Position numbers and translations under genes: made by a program. DNA of 64,000 bases, taken from NCBI RefSeq assembly GCF_020164785.1, contig NZ_JAIUGX010000009.1, positions 205,133-269,132 of the forward strand, read 5' to 3'. This DNA is from Mesorhizobium sp. ES1-1. GTDB lineage: Bacteria; Pseudomonadota; Alphaproteobacteria; Rhizobiales; Rhizobiaceae. The notes under the pieces were generated by a model. It made no database searches. It was not told the origin of the DNA and worked only from the letters and a program-made list of their open reading frames with translations. Every line of letters starts with the position of its first letter. The stretch's first letter is position 1. This document shows, one piece after another, positions 37,086-45,105 of this stretch.

Positions 37086-37991
37086 ATGAAGAGAGTTCGC
37101 AAGGCAGTTTTCCCGGTCGCCGGCCTCGGCACGCGGTTTCTTCCGGCCACCAAGGCTGTCCCCAAGGAGATGCTGACCGTCGTCGACAGGCCCGTCATCC
37201 AGTATGTCGTGGATGAGGCGCGCGAGGCAGGCATCGAGCATTTCATCTTCGTGACCGGCCGCAACAAGGCGGTCATCGAGGACCATTTCGACATTCAATT
37301 CGAACTTTATGACACGCTGGCGCAGCGCGGCAAGAACGATCAGCTTGCCCGGCTGCAGCGGCTGCAACCGGCGCCTGGACAGACCAGTTTCACGCGCCAG
37401 CAGGTGCCGATGGGGCTTGGCCACGCCGTATGGTGCGCGCGTGAACTGGTAGGCGACGAGCCCTTCGCCCTTCTGTTGCCAGACATGATCATGCAGTCGG
37501 AGAAGAGCTGCATGAAGTCGATGGTCGAACTCTACGAGGAGACCGGCAACAACATCATCGCCGTGCAGGAGTGCGACCCGGCCGAAGCCCATAAATACGG
37601 CATTGTCGGACGGGGCGAGGATACGCATCACGGTTTCCGCATCACCGAGATGGTCGAGAAGCCCAAGGCCGGCACGGCGCCGTCCAATCTCTACATCAAT
37701 GGGCGCTACATCCTGCAGCCGGAGATCTTCAAGATCCTGGAGGGCCAGGAAAAGGGCGCCGGAAACGAGATCCAGCTGACCGACGCCATGCTCAAGCTGG
37801 AGAAGCAGCAGTCCTTCTACGGCTACCACTATCAGGGCCGGACCTTCGATTGCGGGTCGCCGGAAGGCTTTGTCGAGGCCAATGTCGCCTTCGCGCTGTG
37901 GCGTGGCGACATGAGCGAGAACATGACCGGCGTCATCCGCACGCTTCTCGATGAGATCGAGCCGTCAAAGCATCATGGCGCCGGGTTCTGA
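37086..37991 (+). CDS. galU: UTP-glucose-1-phosphate uridylyltransferase
   Basis: Makes UDP-glucose from UTP and glucose-1-phosphate for exopolysaccharide, LPS and glucans. A 301-residue protein of normal length. KAVFPVAGLGTRFLPATKAVPKEM is the nucleotide-binding loop, and VEKPKAGTAPSNLYINGRYIL is the sugar-phosphate site. It is also called exoN in rhizobia. It is divergent from the transglycosylase and converges on an outer-membrane protein gene. Confidence 0.96.
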   Translation: MKRVRKAVFPVAGLGTRFLPATKAVPKEMLTVVDRPVIQYVVDEAREAGIEHFIFVTGRNKAVIEDHFDIQFELYDTLAQRGKNDQLARLQRLQPAPGQTSFTRQQVPMGLGHAVWCARELVGDEPFALLLPDMIMQSEKSCMKSMVELYEETGNNIIAVQECDPAEAHKYGIVGRGEDTHHGFRITEMVEKPKAGTAPSNLYINGRYILQPEIFKILEGQEKGAGNEIQLTDAMLKLEKQQSFYGYHYQGRTFDCGSPEGFVEANVAFALWRGDMSENMTGVIRTLLDEIEPSKHHGAGF

Positions 37992-38034
37992 TCCTAGCAG
38001 CGGCCGGCGCTTCCATGGCCGGGCTTGAGCGATT

Positions 38035-39780
38035 TCATCGCTGCAGCTTGACGCCAAGGAAGATGCTGTTGGCCGTATAGTCGCGGCCTTCCTGGTTGCT
38101 GGTCAGCTTCTCGGTCCTTACCCGGGTGACCAGCCCAGCATAGCGGTTCAGCCACCACGTCAAGCCGGCCTCGGCGCTTAGGGTCAAGTCGTGACCGTCA
38201 ATGCCGCTATAGTCGCGCCAGTCCACGCCCAGTGCGGCGTTGCCGGTCAGGTCGGCACGAATTTTCCGTTCGCCCGTCAGGCGGGCCGAATAGAGGATGT
38301 CGCCGCTCTGTCCCGCGGTTGTCGTGCCTTCGACTGTGGTCTGGCCGGTCAAGCCTATGATCGTGCCGCGTTCGGGTGACCATTTGAGGTCCGCACTTAC
38401 AGTGGCGCCGGAAACTGCCCCCAGCCTGTCGTCATCGATCGCTTCCCGCAGCCAGCCCGCGGAGAATTCACCAGACAATTTCTCGCCCATGTCCAGCTGC
38501 AGGCCGGCGCGGGCACCAAGCCGGGTCGCGGACCGTTCGTAGCCGTCGGCGTCGATGCGTTGGTCATAGATCCGGCGGCCCGCCTCGATCTCGGTGAAGG
38601 GCGTAATGGCGGGGGAGATTTCGTAGCCGGTGCGCAGGGTCGCCGTGTAGAGCGTCGAGTCGCGGTCCTTCTGCGACAGTGAGGTGCCGTTCGAAAGCTC
38701 GGCATCGCCATAGAAATCGTGCTCGACCGCGCCGGTCAGCGCGTAGCGCATCTTGCCGACATCCTTCTCGAGGCTGAGGCTGCCGTTGAGGGTCTGTCGC
38801 AGCGGTTGCGACGACACGCCGGCAATGGCATCCGGCGAGGACGCCGATTCAGGCGCGGCCTCATAGCCGAGCTTGGCGATGGCCTTCAGTTCGTTGGTGA
38901 GATCGACGTTGAGCTGGCCCTGGATGCGGCCCTGCCCATTGTGGACCGGGTAACCCGACACGCTCTCGCGGAAAAGCCCATTGCCGTCGATGACCGCCGA
39001 ATTCTCGCGCCAGTCGGAGGCGGCGGAGAAGCGCAGGGCGGTTTCGGAGAGCAGCGCGGACTTGCCGGAACTGCTCGAATCGCCGTTGGATGTGGCGGTC
39101 AGGCCCTGTTCAAGCGTCGGCCGGATGACGAAGGAGCCCCATCTGATACCGGTGGCGGCGAATGGATCGTCGTCGATCTTCCGCTGCTGGCCTTCGATGG
39201 CCGTCGCGCGTTCGGCATCGAGCTTGAGCCTCTCGGCGCTGTCGATGGTGACGGCGCGACGATTGGCGCCGTCCTGGTCCGTGTCGGTGCTGTTCGGCTC
39301 CGTGGTGGGCGCGGTGGCCGCGTTCGTCGTGATCTTTTTCTTCTTTGCCTTGTCGCCTGCCTTGTCCGTGCCGGTGGTGATCTTCGTGGCGGCCGACGTG
39401 CGGCGTGGCTTGGGAGCCACGGGCGTGTCGGCAGACGTATCATCCGTTGATGTGGGTGGATCGAAGATACTGCCGGTCGCGGTCTCATCGCCGCTCTTGG
39501 TGTCGTCCGGCACCGCTCCTGCGCTGGCCGGCAGATAGGTCCGCGCCGGTGCATTGTCCTGCGTCGCGGCCTGCTGGCCCTGCGCGGCCAGGGCGAGCTG
39601 CCTGGCCTTGCGTTGCTGGTCGGAGAGAATCGCCGATTCCGAGACCTCTCCGCGCAGTTCCGTTTCCTGCGCGCAAAGCAAATTCGGGCGCAGCAAGGCA
39701 AAAACGCTGGTCGCCAGGAGCAGGGCGCAGACCGCCTTGCCCTTGCGTGCTCTCGATCGTTTTGGCCGGGCCTCGGACAT
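38035..39780 (-). CDS. Outer-membrane beta-barrel protein
   Basis: A protein of about 581 residues. A basic start and hydrophobic stretch (about 15-40, ending LCAQ) form the export signal. A disordered Thr/Ala/Asp/Lys-rich region covers roughly 60-170. The C-terminal ~370 residues consist of alternating strands such as GLTGQTTVEGTTTAGQSGD and LTLSAEAGLTWWLNRYAGL, ending in FLGVKLQR, typical of a C-terminal outer-membrane strand. It resembles the BBP2-type outer-membrane proteins of rhizobia. ATG 39789 is an alternative start three codons upstream. Confidence 0.78.
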   Translation of the reverse strand: MSEARPKRSRARKGKAVCALLLATSVFALLRPNLLCAQETELRGEVSESAILSDQQRKARQLALAAQGQQAATQDNAPARTYLPASAGAVPDDTKSGDETATGSIFDPPTSTDDTSADTPVAPKPRRTSAATKITTGTDKAGDKAKKKKITTNAATAPTTEPNSTDTDQDGANRRAVTIDSAERLKLDAERATAIEGQQRKIDDDPFAATGIRWGSFVIRPTLEQGLTATSNGDSSSSGKSALLSETALRFSAASDWRENSAVIDGNGLFRESVSGYPVHNGQGRIQGQLNVDLTNELKAIAKLGYEAAPESASSPDAIAGVSSQPLRQTLNGSLSLEKDVGKMRYALTGAVEHDFYGDAELSNGTSLSQKDRDSTLYTATLRTGYEISPAITPFTEIEAGRRIYDQRIDADGYERSATRLGARAGLQLDMGEKLSGEFSAGWLREAIDDDRLGAVSGATVSADLKWSPERGTIIGLTGQTTVEGTTTAGQSGDILYSARLTGERKIRADLTGNAALGVDWRDYSGIDGHDLTLSAEAGLTWWLNRYAGLVTRVRTEKLTSNQEGRDYTANSIFLGVKLQR

Positions 39781-40031
39781 CGCCACCACTGCTCGCGCGA
39801 CGCACGCGCGCCATACTTACCGAACCGTAAATGGGGATGGTTAACGGAGGGTTGAGGCAAGGCCCGGTGGCAATCGCCAGCACCAGATCCCAATGGATTG
39901 TCGACGGCGCGGCCGAAGCCTTGGCTTTGGCCGCCACGCCCGGACCCATGTCAACGCACTCGTCCGGAGCGCCATGCCTTTGCGCCAATTCTGTTGGACA
40001 GTCGCATGCCAAAGCGCTAATCGCATCACCC

Positions 40032-41033
40032 ATGCATGCGGGACCACACGATAAGAAACCGTTGGACAGGCAAGCGTCGATCGCGTCGGCGCTGAGAACG
40101 GTGGCGACCGAACAGGCAGGAGTCGCGGCGCTTGCAGCGGCACTGGAGAACGGGCTGGCAGGGCCTTTTGCCGAGGCCGTCGACACGATCTCGAGGATCG
40201 AAGGCCGGCTGATCATTACCGGCGTCGGCAAGAGCGGTCACATCGGTTCCAAGATCGCGGCGACGCTGGCATCGACCGGCACGCCAGCCTTTTTCGTCCA
40301 TCCGGCGGAAGCCAATCACGGCGATCTCGGCATGATCGCTAGGGATGACGCCATCATCGCCATGTCCTGGTCAGGTGAGACCAAGGAACTCATGGGCATC
40401 GTCGCCTATTCCAGGCGCTTCTCCATCCCGCTGATCGCCATCACCGCCGGAGAGACATCGGCATTGGCGCGGGCCGCCGATGTTGTGCTGCTGTTGCCTC
40501 GCGCTCCGGAGGCCTGTCCGCACGGCCTGGCGCCGACGACGTCGACGCTGTTGCAACTGGTCATGGGCGACGCGCTGGCGATCGCGCTGCTGGAGGCGCG
40601 CGGCTTCACGCCCGACCATTTCCGCACCTTCCATCCGGGCGGCCAACTCGGCGCGAACCTGACGCAGATCCGCGAGATCATGCATATCGGCGACAGGCTC
40701 CCGCTGGTCGCTACAGGCACCAGCATGAAGGACGCGATCCTCGAACTGTCGAGCAAGGGCTTTGGCTGCGTCGCCATCACCGACACCGCCGGCGCGTTGG
40801 TCGGCATTATTACCGACGGCGACATCAGGCGCCATATCGGCGGCAATCTGCTGGCAATGACGGTGGACGAGGTCATGACAAGGGGTCCGAAGACGGCGAC
40901 GCCGGACACGCTGGTGGCCACGGCGCTGCAGACGATCAACAGTTCGGCCATCACCAGCCTGATGGTCGTGGAGGGCAGCCGGCCGGTCGGGCTGGTACAT
41001 CTGCACGACCTGCTGCGCATCGGCGCCGCATGA
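40032..41033 (+). CDS. kdsD: D-arabinose 5-phosphate isomerase (KpsF/GutQ family)
   Basis: Interconverts ribulose 5-phosphate and arabinose 5-phosphate, the first step to Kdo of LPS. About 333 residues. The SIS domain contains GVGKSGHIGSKIAATLASTGTPAFFVHPAEANHGDLG, and two CBS domains follow from about residue 210. The start at 40032 gives family length; longer starts run through the divergent intergenic region. It is divergent from the outer-membrane protein gene. Confidence 0.92.
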   Translation: MHAGPHDKKPLDRQASIASALRTVATEQAGVAALAAALENGLAGPFAEAVDTISRIEGRLIITGVGKSGHIGSKIAATLASTGTPAFFVHPAEANHGDLGMIARDDAIIAMSWSGETKELMGIVAYSRRFSIPLIAITAGETSALARAADVVLLLPRAPEACPHGLAPTTSTLLQLVMGDALAIALLEARGFTPDHFRTFHPGGQLGANLTQIREIMHIGDRLPLVATGTSMKDAILELSSKGFGCVAITDTAGALVGIITDGDIRRHIGGNLLAMTVDEVMTRGPKTATPDTLVATALQTINSSAITSLMVVEGSRPVGLVHLHDLLRIGAA

Positions 41034-41109
41034 AGAGTGACGCTGGTCTGGGTGTTGAATTTCGGCGTGGGCGATCCTTAGGGCCGGCACGCGCCCAAAT
41101 GCCCTCGGC

Positions 41110-41574
41110 TCAAACCGCCTCGACCGTCAGTTCCAGGTCGGTGTCCGCGGCGGCCGTGACGCGCACCTGCGTGCCGGCCGGGAGGTCCGGGCCGGCGACG
41201 CGCCAGAGCGTGTCTCCGAGCTTGATGCGGCCGCGGCCATCCTTGATCGGCTCAGCCAGGGTGGCCATCTTGCCGATCAATTGCGCCCCCCGTCGGTTCA
41301 ACAGAGGCTGGTCGGTCGGAGCGTTGCGGCCGCCCGCCAGCGTCTTGCCGACATAGGCCGAGACCAGCGACAGTCCCAGGAAGGCCAGCACCTGGACCTG
41401 CCCCGTCCAGAAGCCTGCGTCCCATATCAGCAGCGACACGACCCCGATCAGCAGCGCCGCGATGCCGATCCACAGCATGAAAATGCCTGGGGCAATGACC
41501 TCCATCACCAGGAGTGCGAAGCCCAGGATCATCCAGTTCCAGGGACCAAGTTCGGCGATGATACGATCGATCAT
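41110..41574 (-). CDS. NfeD family membrane protein
   Basis: A 154-residue protein with three hydrophobic segments (about 10-80) and a C-terminal OB-fold domain (GKMATLAEPIKDGRGRIKLGDTLWRV). NfeD proteins work with SPFH/stomatin partners in membrane quality control, and the partner gene lies 20 bases upstream, so the pair forms an operon. Confidence 0.9.
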   Translation of the reverse strand: MIDRIIAELGPWNWMILGFALLVMEVIAPGIFMLWIGIAALLIGVVSLLIWDAGFWTGQVQVLAFLGLSLVSAYVGKTLAGGRNAPTDQPLLNRRGAQLIGKMATLAEPIKDGRGRIKLGDTLWRVAGPDLPAGTQVRVTAAADTDLELTVEAV

Positions 41575-41594
41575 GGGAGCAGCCTCCTATGAAC

Positions 41595-42545
41595 TCAGTT
41601 CTCGCCCGGCCTGACGATTGGGGGGCGCGCGGCCTGCCTCTGCGAACCGGTCGTTCCCTCGCTGCGGAAGACTTCCTTGGCGATCTCGCCAATGCCGCCC
41701 AGCGAGCCGATCAGGGACGTCGCCTCGAAGGGCATCAGCACGATCTTGCTGTTGGTCGCGGTGCCGATCCTTCCCAATGCCTCGGTGTATTTGAGCGCAA
41801 CGAAGTAGTTCAGCGCCTGGACGTCGCCCTTGGAAATTGCTTCGGACACGACCTGCGTGGCTCGGGCTTCCGCCTCGGCGGAGCGTTCGCGGGCTTCGGC
41901 GTCGCGGAAAGCGGCTTCCTTGCGGCCCTCGGCCTCGAGGATCTGCGATTGCTTGAGGCCCTCGGCGGCCAGGATCTGCGCGCGCTTGTTGCGCTCCGCC
42001 GTCATCTGCCTGCCCATCGATTCGATGAGATTGGCCGGCGGATTGATATCCTTGATCTCGACGCGGGTGATCTTGATACCCCAGGGATGGGCGGCTTCAT
42101 CGACGACGCGCAGCAAGCGCTCATTGATGGCGTCGCGGTTGGACAGCAATTCGTCCAGATCCATCGAACCCATGACGGTACGGATGTTGGTCATCGTCAG
42201 GTTGAGGATCGCGTTCTGCAGGCCGGCGACCTGATAGGCTGCCTGCGCTGCGTTGAGGATCTGGAAGAAGGCAATGCCATCGACGCCGACAATGGCGTTG
42301 TCACGGGTGATGATCTCCTGGCTCGGAACGTCGAGCACCTGCTCCATCATGTTCATCTTGGCGCCGATGCGATCGACGAAGGGCACGATGAGGTTGAGGC
42401 CGGGGGTCAACGTCTTGGTGTAACGGCCGAACCTCTCGACGGTGTAGTTGTAGCCTTGCGGAATTGTGCGGATGCCCTTGAAAAGGATCAGCACGACAAG
42501 AGCGACCAGAACAAGAATTGCAATATCGAAACCACTGAAGTCCAT
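41595..42545 (-). CDS. qmcA: SPFH/Band 7 (stomatin-like, QmcA) protein
   Basis: A 316-residue membrane-anchored protein. An N-terminal helix (about 7-25) precedes the SPFH domain (IPQGYNYTVERFGRYTKTLTPGLN), followed by a coiled-coil rich in Ala/Glu/Arg (AERNKRAQILAAEGLKQ). It forms oligomers that organise membrane microdomains and control the FtsH protease in related systems. Co-transcribed with the NfeD gene. Confidence 0.92.
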   Translation of the reverse strand: MDFSGFDIAILVLVALVVLILFKGIRTIPQGYNYTVERFGRYTKTLTPGLNLIVPFVDRIGAKMNMMEQVLDVPSQEIITRDNAIVGVDGIAFFQILNAAQAAYQVAGLQNAILNLTMTNIRTVMGSMDLDELLSNRDAINERLLRVVDEAAHPWGIKITRVEIKDINPPANLIESMGRQMTAERNKRAQILAAEGLKQSQILEAEGRKEAAFRDAEARERSAEAEARATQVVSEAISKGDVQALNYFVALKYTEALGRIGTATNSKIVLMPFEATSLIGSLGGIGEIAKEVFRSEGTTGSQRQAARPPIVRPGEN

Positions 42546-42663
42546 TTGGCTCTCCCTCGTCGCCGGCCACCGGAGCGTTCCCCTCCGACAACTTCACCAA
42601 ATACTTAAGTGTGTTTCAGGAGCGTTACAATCAGGCGATGGGCTATTGTTTCACGCCGTGGTG

Positions 42664-43875
42664 TCAACGGTTGAAAGCGAACAGCTTTGCATCCGTATCG
42701 TCCGATCCCCGGATCGTGGCTGACACGATCTCCGATGCGATCCTCGAGAAGGTAATGCCGTTGCCGCCATAACCCATGACCGCATGGATGCGCGGATGTC
42801 TCGGAACGGCGCCGATATAGGGCAGGCCCGTGGTCGTCGTGCCGAAGGAACCGGTCCACGCGAATTCCGGCTCCACATCGAGATGCGGAAACAATTGGCC
42901 AAGCTTTTGCGCGATGCGCGCACTCTTGTCGGCGATCAGTCTATCGCGCCGTACCTCGTCGACAAAATCCTCGTCCTCGCCGCCGCAGATCACCCTGCCA
43001 TCGGCGGTGGCTCTGAGGTAAAGATAGGGGTGGGATGCCTCCCATATGAACGCCGCTCCCTGCCAGACATTTCGCGGCTGCGGGCGTGTGGCGATCGCCC
43101 AGGTCGAAATGATCCGGTGGGCCGCCGCCGGCACGATGTCGGTCAGTTCGTAGCCTGTGGCCAGCATGACACTGCGCGCGGTGATGGTCGGGCCCTCCCT
43201 GGTGGCGACGACCACTTCGTCGGCGCTGTCCTCGATCGTCATCGCTTCAGCGGGTGCATAAAGCCGCGCCTTGCGTTCCAGGGCCTTGAGGAGCAGCCCC
43301 GACGTAAGCTTGCGCGGGTCGAGGGCGATGTTGTCATGGCTTAGAATGGCGCCGTCGCGACTAATGCCGAATTCCTGGGCCAGGGGTGCTGCCGAAAGAT
43401 AGGTCGCGGCGATGCCCGCCTGCCGCCGCGCATCGGTTTCGTCGCGCAGTTCCGACGGGCCAAGCGTTGTTCCAGCCAGGTAGAGCGACCGGGTGCGGCT
43501 CAGGCGGCAGTTGATGCCGAGTTCTGCGATATGGGCTCCGAGGCTGGAAACGGCGAGCCGCGAGCGCCGCCAGGCCTGCTCCGCAGACGCGCGGCCGATC
43601 ATCTTCGACAGGGTCGAAAGCGGTTGGTCGATTTCGAACTGCACCAATGCCGTCGTCGCCGACGTCGAGCCTTGCAGCGGGCCGCGCCGGTCGATGCAGA
43701 TAACGGAATGGCCGTCTGCCGTCAGCGCTTCCGCCATCATGGCGCCGCTCATCCCCATGCCGACGATCAGCACGTCGGCCTTGGTATCGCGCGTCAGCAT
43801 CGTCGTCGGAACGGTGGGCGACCGATAGGCGGACCAGACGGGCCGGCCAGTCCTGAGGTCGAGTTTGCGGGCCAT
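42664..43875 (-). CDS. FAD-dependent oxidoreductase (DadA/glycine-oxidase type)
   Basis: A 403-residue flavoprotein of the DAO family. The FAD motif is VLIVGMGMSGAMMAEAL (about 34-50); STSATTALVQFEIDQ and the C-terminal GYGGNGITFS complete the flavin site. The family oxidises amines, D-amino acids or N-methyl groups; the substrate is unknown. The first base of its ATG is the last of the hemH TGA, so translation is coupled. The unusually long N-terminal segment before the FAD strand may mean that the real start is the methionine at residue 26 (MLTRDTKADV). Confidence 0.85.
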   Translation of the reverse strand: MARKLDLRTGRPVWSAYRSPTVPTTMLTRDTKADVLIVGMGMSGAMMAEALTADGHSVICIDRRGPLQGSTSATTALVQFEIDQPLSTLSKMIGRASAEQAWRRSRLAVSSLGAHIAELGINCRLSRTRSLYLAGTTLGPSELRDETDARRQAGIAATYLSAAPLAQEFGISRDGAILSHDNIALDPRKLTSGLLLKALERKARLYAPAEAMTIEDSADEVVVATREGPTITARSVMLATGYELTDIVPAAAHRIISTWAIATRPQPRNVWQGAAFIWEASHPYLYLRATADGRVICGGEDEDFVDEVRRDRLIADKSARIAQKLGQLFPHLDVEPEFAWTGSFGTTTTGLPYIGAVPRHPRIHAVMGYGGNGITFSRIASEIVSATIRGSDDTDAKLFAFNR

Positions 43876-44939
43876 CAGGCCCAGCCGGACAGTTCCCGCC
43901 GCACCATCGCCTCGACCACGGCCATACCCTCCTCGCTGTCGTTGAGACAGGGGATGTGGGCGAAGTTCTCGCCGCCCGCATGATGGAAGGTCTCGGCCGC
44001 CTCGCGGCCGATCTCGTCCAGAGTTTCGATGCAATCGACGGAGAAACCGGGATTGACGACCGCGATCGACTTCACGCCCTGCTGCGCCAGATGCTCGACA
44101 GTCTTGTCGGTATAGGGTTGCAGCCATTCCTGGGCGCCGAAGCGCGACTGGAAGGTGATCATCAGCTTCTTTTCGCTCCAGCCCAGGCGTTCGCGCAGCA
44201 GTCGCGTCGTCTTCTGGCAATGGCAGTGATAGGGGTCGCCCTTCTCGAAATAGGGCTTCGGGATGCCGTGGTAGGAGGTGATGACCACCTCCGGCTCGAA
44301 GTCGAGCGTGGCCAGATGCCGCTCGATGGATCGAGCCAGCGCCTCGATATAGACCGGTTCGTCATAATAGGGCGGCACGGTTCGGATGGCGGGCGCGGCG
44401 CGCATCTTCATCAGCGCGCGGAAAAGCTGGTCATTGGCGGTCGCCGTCGTGGTGGCCGAATATTGCGGATAGAGCGGGAAGGCGACGATGCGGTCGCAGC
44501 CGCGCTCGACAAGACTTCTGGCAACGCTCGCGGTCGAAGGATTGCCATAGCGCATCGCCCAGTCGACAACGACATTGGGCATGTCGGCCAGCGCCTGGCT
44601 CAGCTTTTCGGCTTGGGCGCGGGTGTAGGTGCGCAGGGGCGACTCGTTCTTCTCGCGGTTCCAGATGAGGGCATAGTTGGCCCCCGACTTCTTCGGCCGC
44701 GTGGTGAGGACGAGCCCATAAAGGATCGGATACCAGATCGCCCTGTTGAGCTCGATGACGCGCGGATCGGACAGGAATTCCCTCAGATACCTCCACATCG
44801 GCTTGAAGTCGGTGCCGTCGGGCGTTCCGAGATTGACCAGCATGACGCCGATCTTGCCGATTCTTACCGGCGGATGTCCGGCCGGCAATGGGCCGATTGC
44901 CTTCGCGGCCTTGACGTCGATAGGGGTGGAAAGCGTCAT
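43875..44939 (-). CDS. hemH: Ferrochelatase
   Basis: Inserts ferrous iron into protoporphyrin IX, the last step of haem synthesis. 354 residues, family length. GVMLVNLGTPDG opens the fold; VVITSYHGIPKPYFEKGDPYHCHC carries the metal-site His and the usual cysteine-rich loop; FQSRFGAQEWLQPYT and NPGFSVDCIETLDEIG complete the active site. It shares its stop with the start of the FAD oxidoreductase gene. Confidence 0.96.
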   Translation of the reverse strand: MTLSTPIDVKAAKAIGPLPAGHPPVRIGKIGVMLVNLGTPDGTDFKPMWRYLREFLSDPRVIELNRAIWYPILYGLVLTTRPKKSGANYALIWNREKNESPLRTYTRAQAEKLSQALADMPNVVVDWAMRYGNPSTASVARSLVERGCDRIVAFPLYPQYSATTTATANDQLFRALMKMRAAPAIRTVPPYYDEPVYIEALARSIERHLATLDFEPEVVITSYHGIPKPYFEKGDPYHCHCQKTTRLLRERLGWSEKKLMITFQSRFGAQEWLQPYTDKTVEHLAQQGVKSIAVVNPGFSVDCIETLDEIGREAAETFHHAGGENFAHIPCLNDSEEGMAVVEAMVRRELSGWA

Positions 44940-45046
44940 GATGGTTCTCCAGGAGACGCGAAGCTAAGCCTCTTGCGCCCGCTTTCAATGCAGCCCGTGG
45001 CCGCACCTCGTGACGGGCGACGCCGCGTCGGTCATAGCAATATCCC

Positions 45047-45087
45047 GAAAACAGACAACCCGCCCGGTTTTCCGGACGGGTCTGTCT
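45047..45087 (-). terminator. Terminator of the 5'-nucleotidase gene
   Basis: A long stem of about 15 pairs with one mismatch and one bulge (45053-45067 with 45072-45087) and a four-base loop, followed on the minus strand by TGTTTTCGG. It lies 18 bases after the stop. Confidence 0.8.
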
Positions 45088-45105
45088 TTGGGGTAGGCAG
45101 CGCGG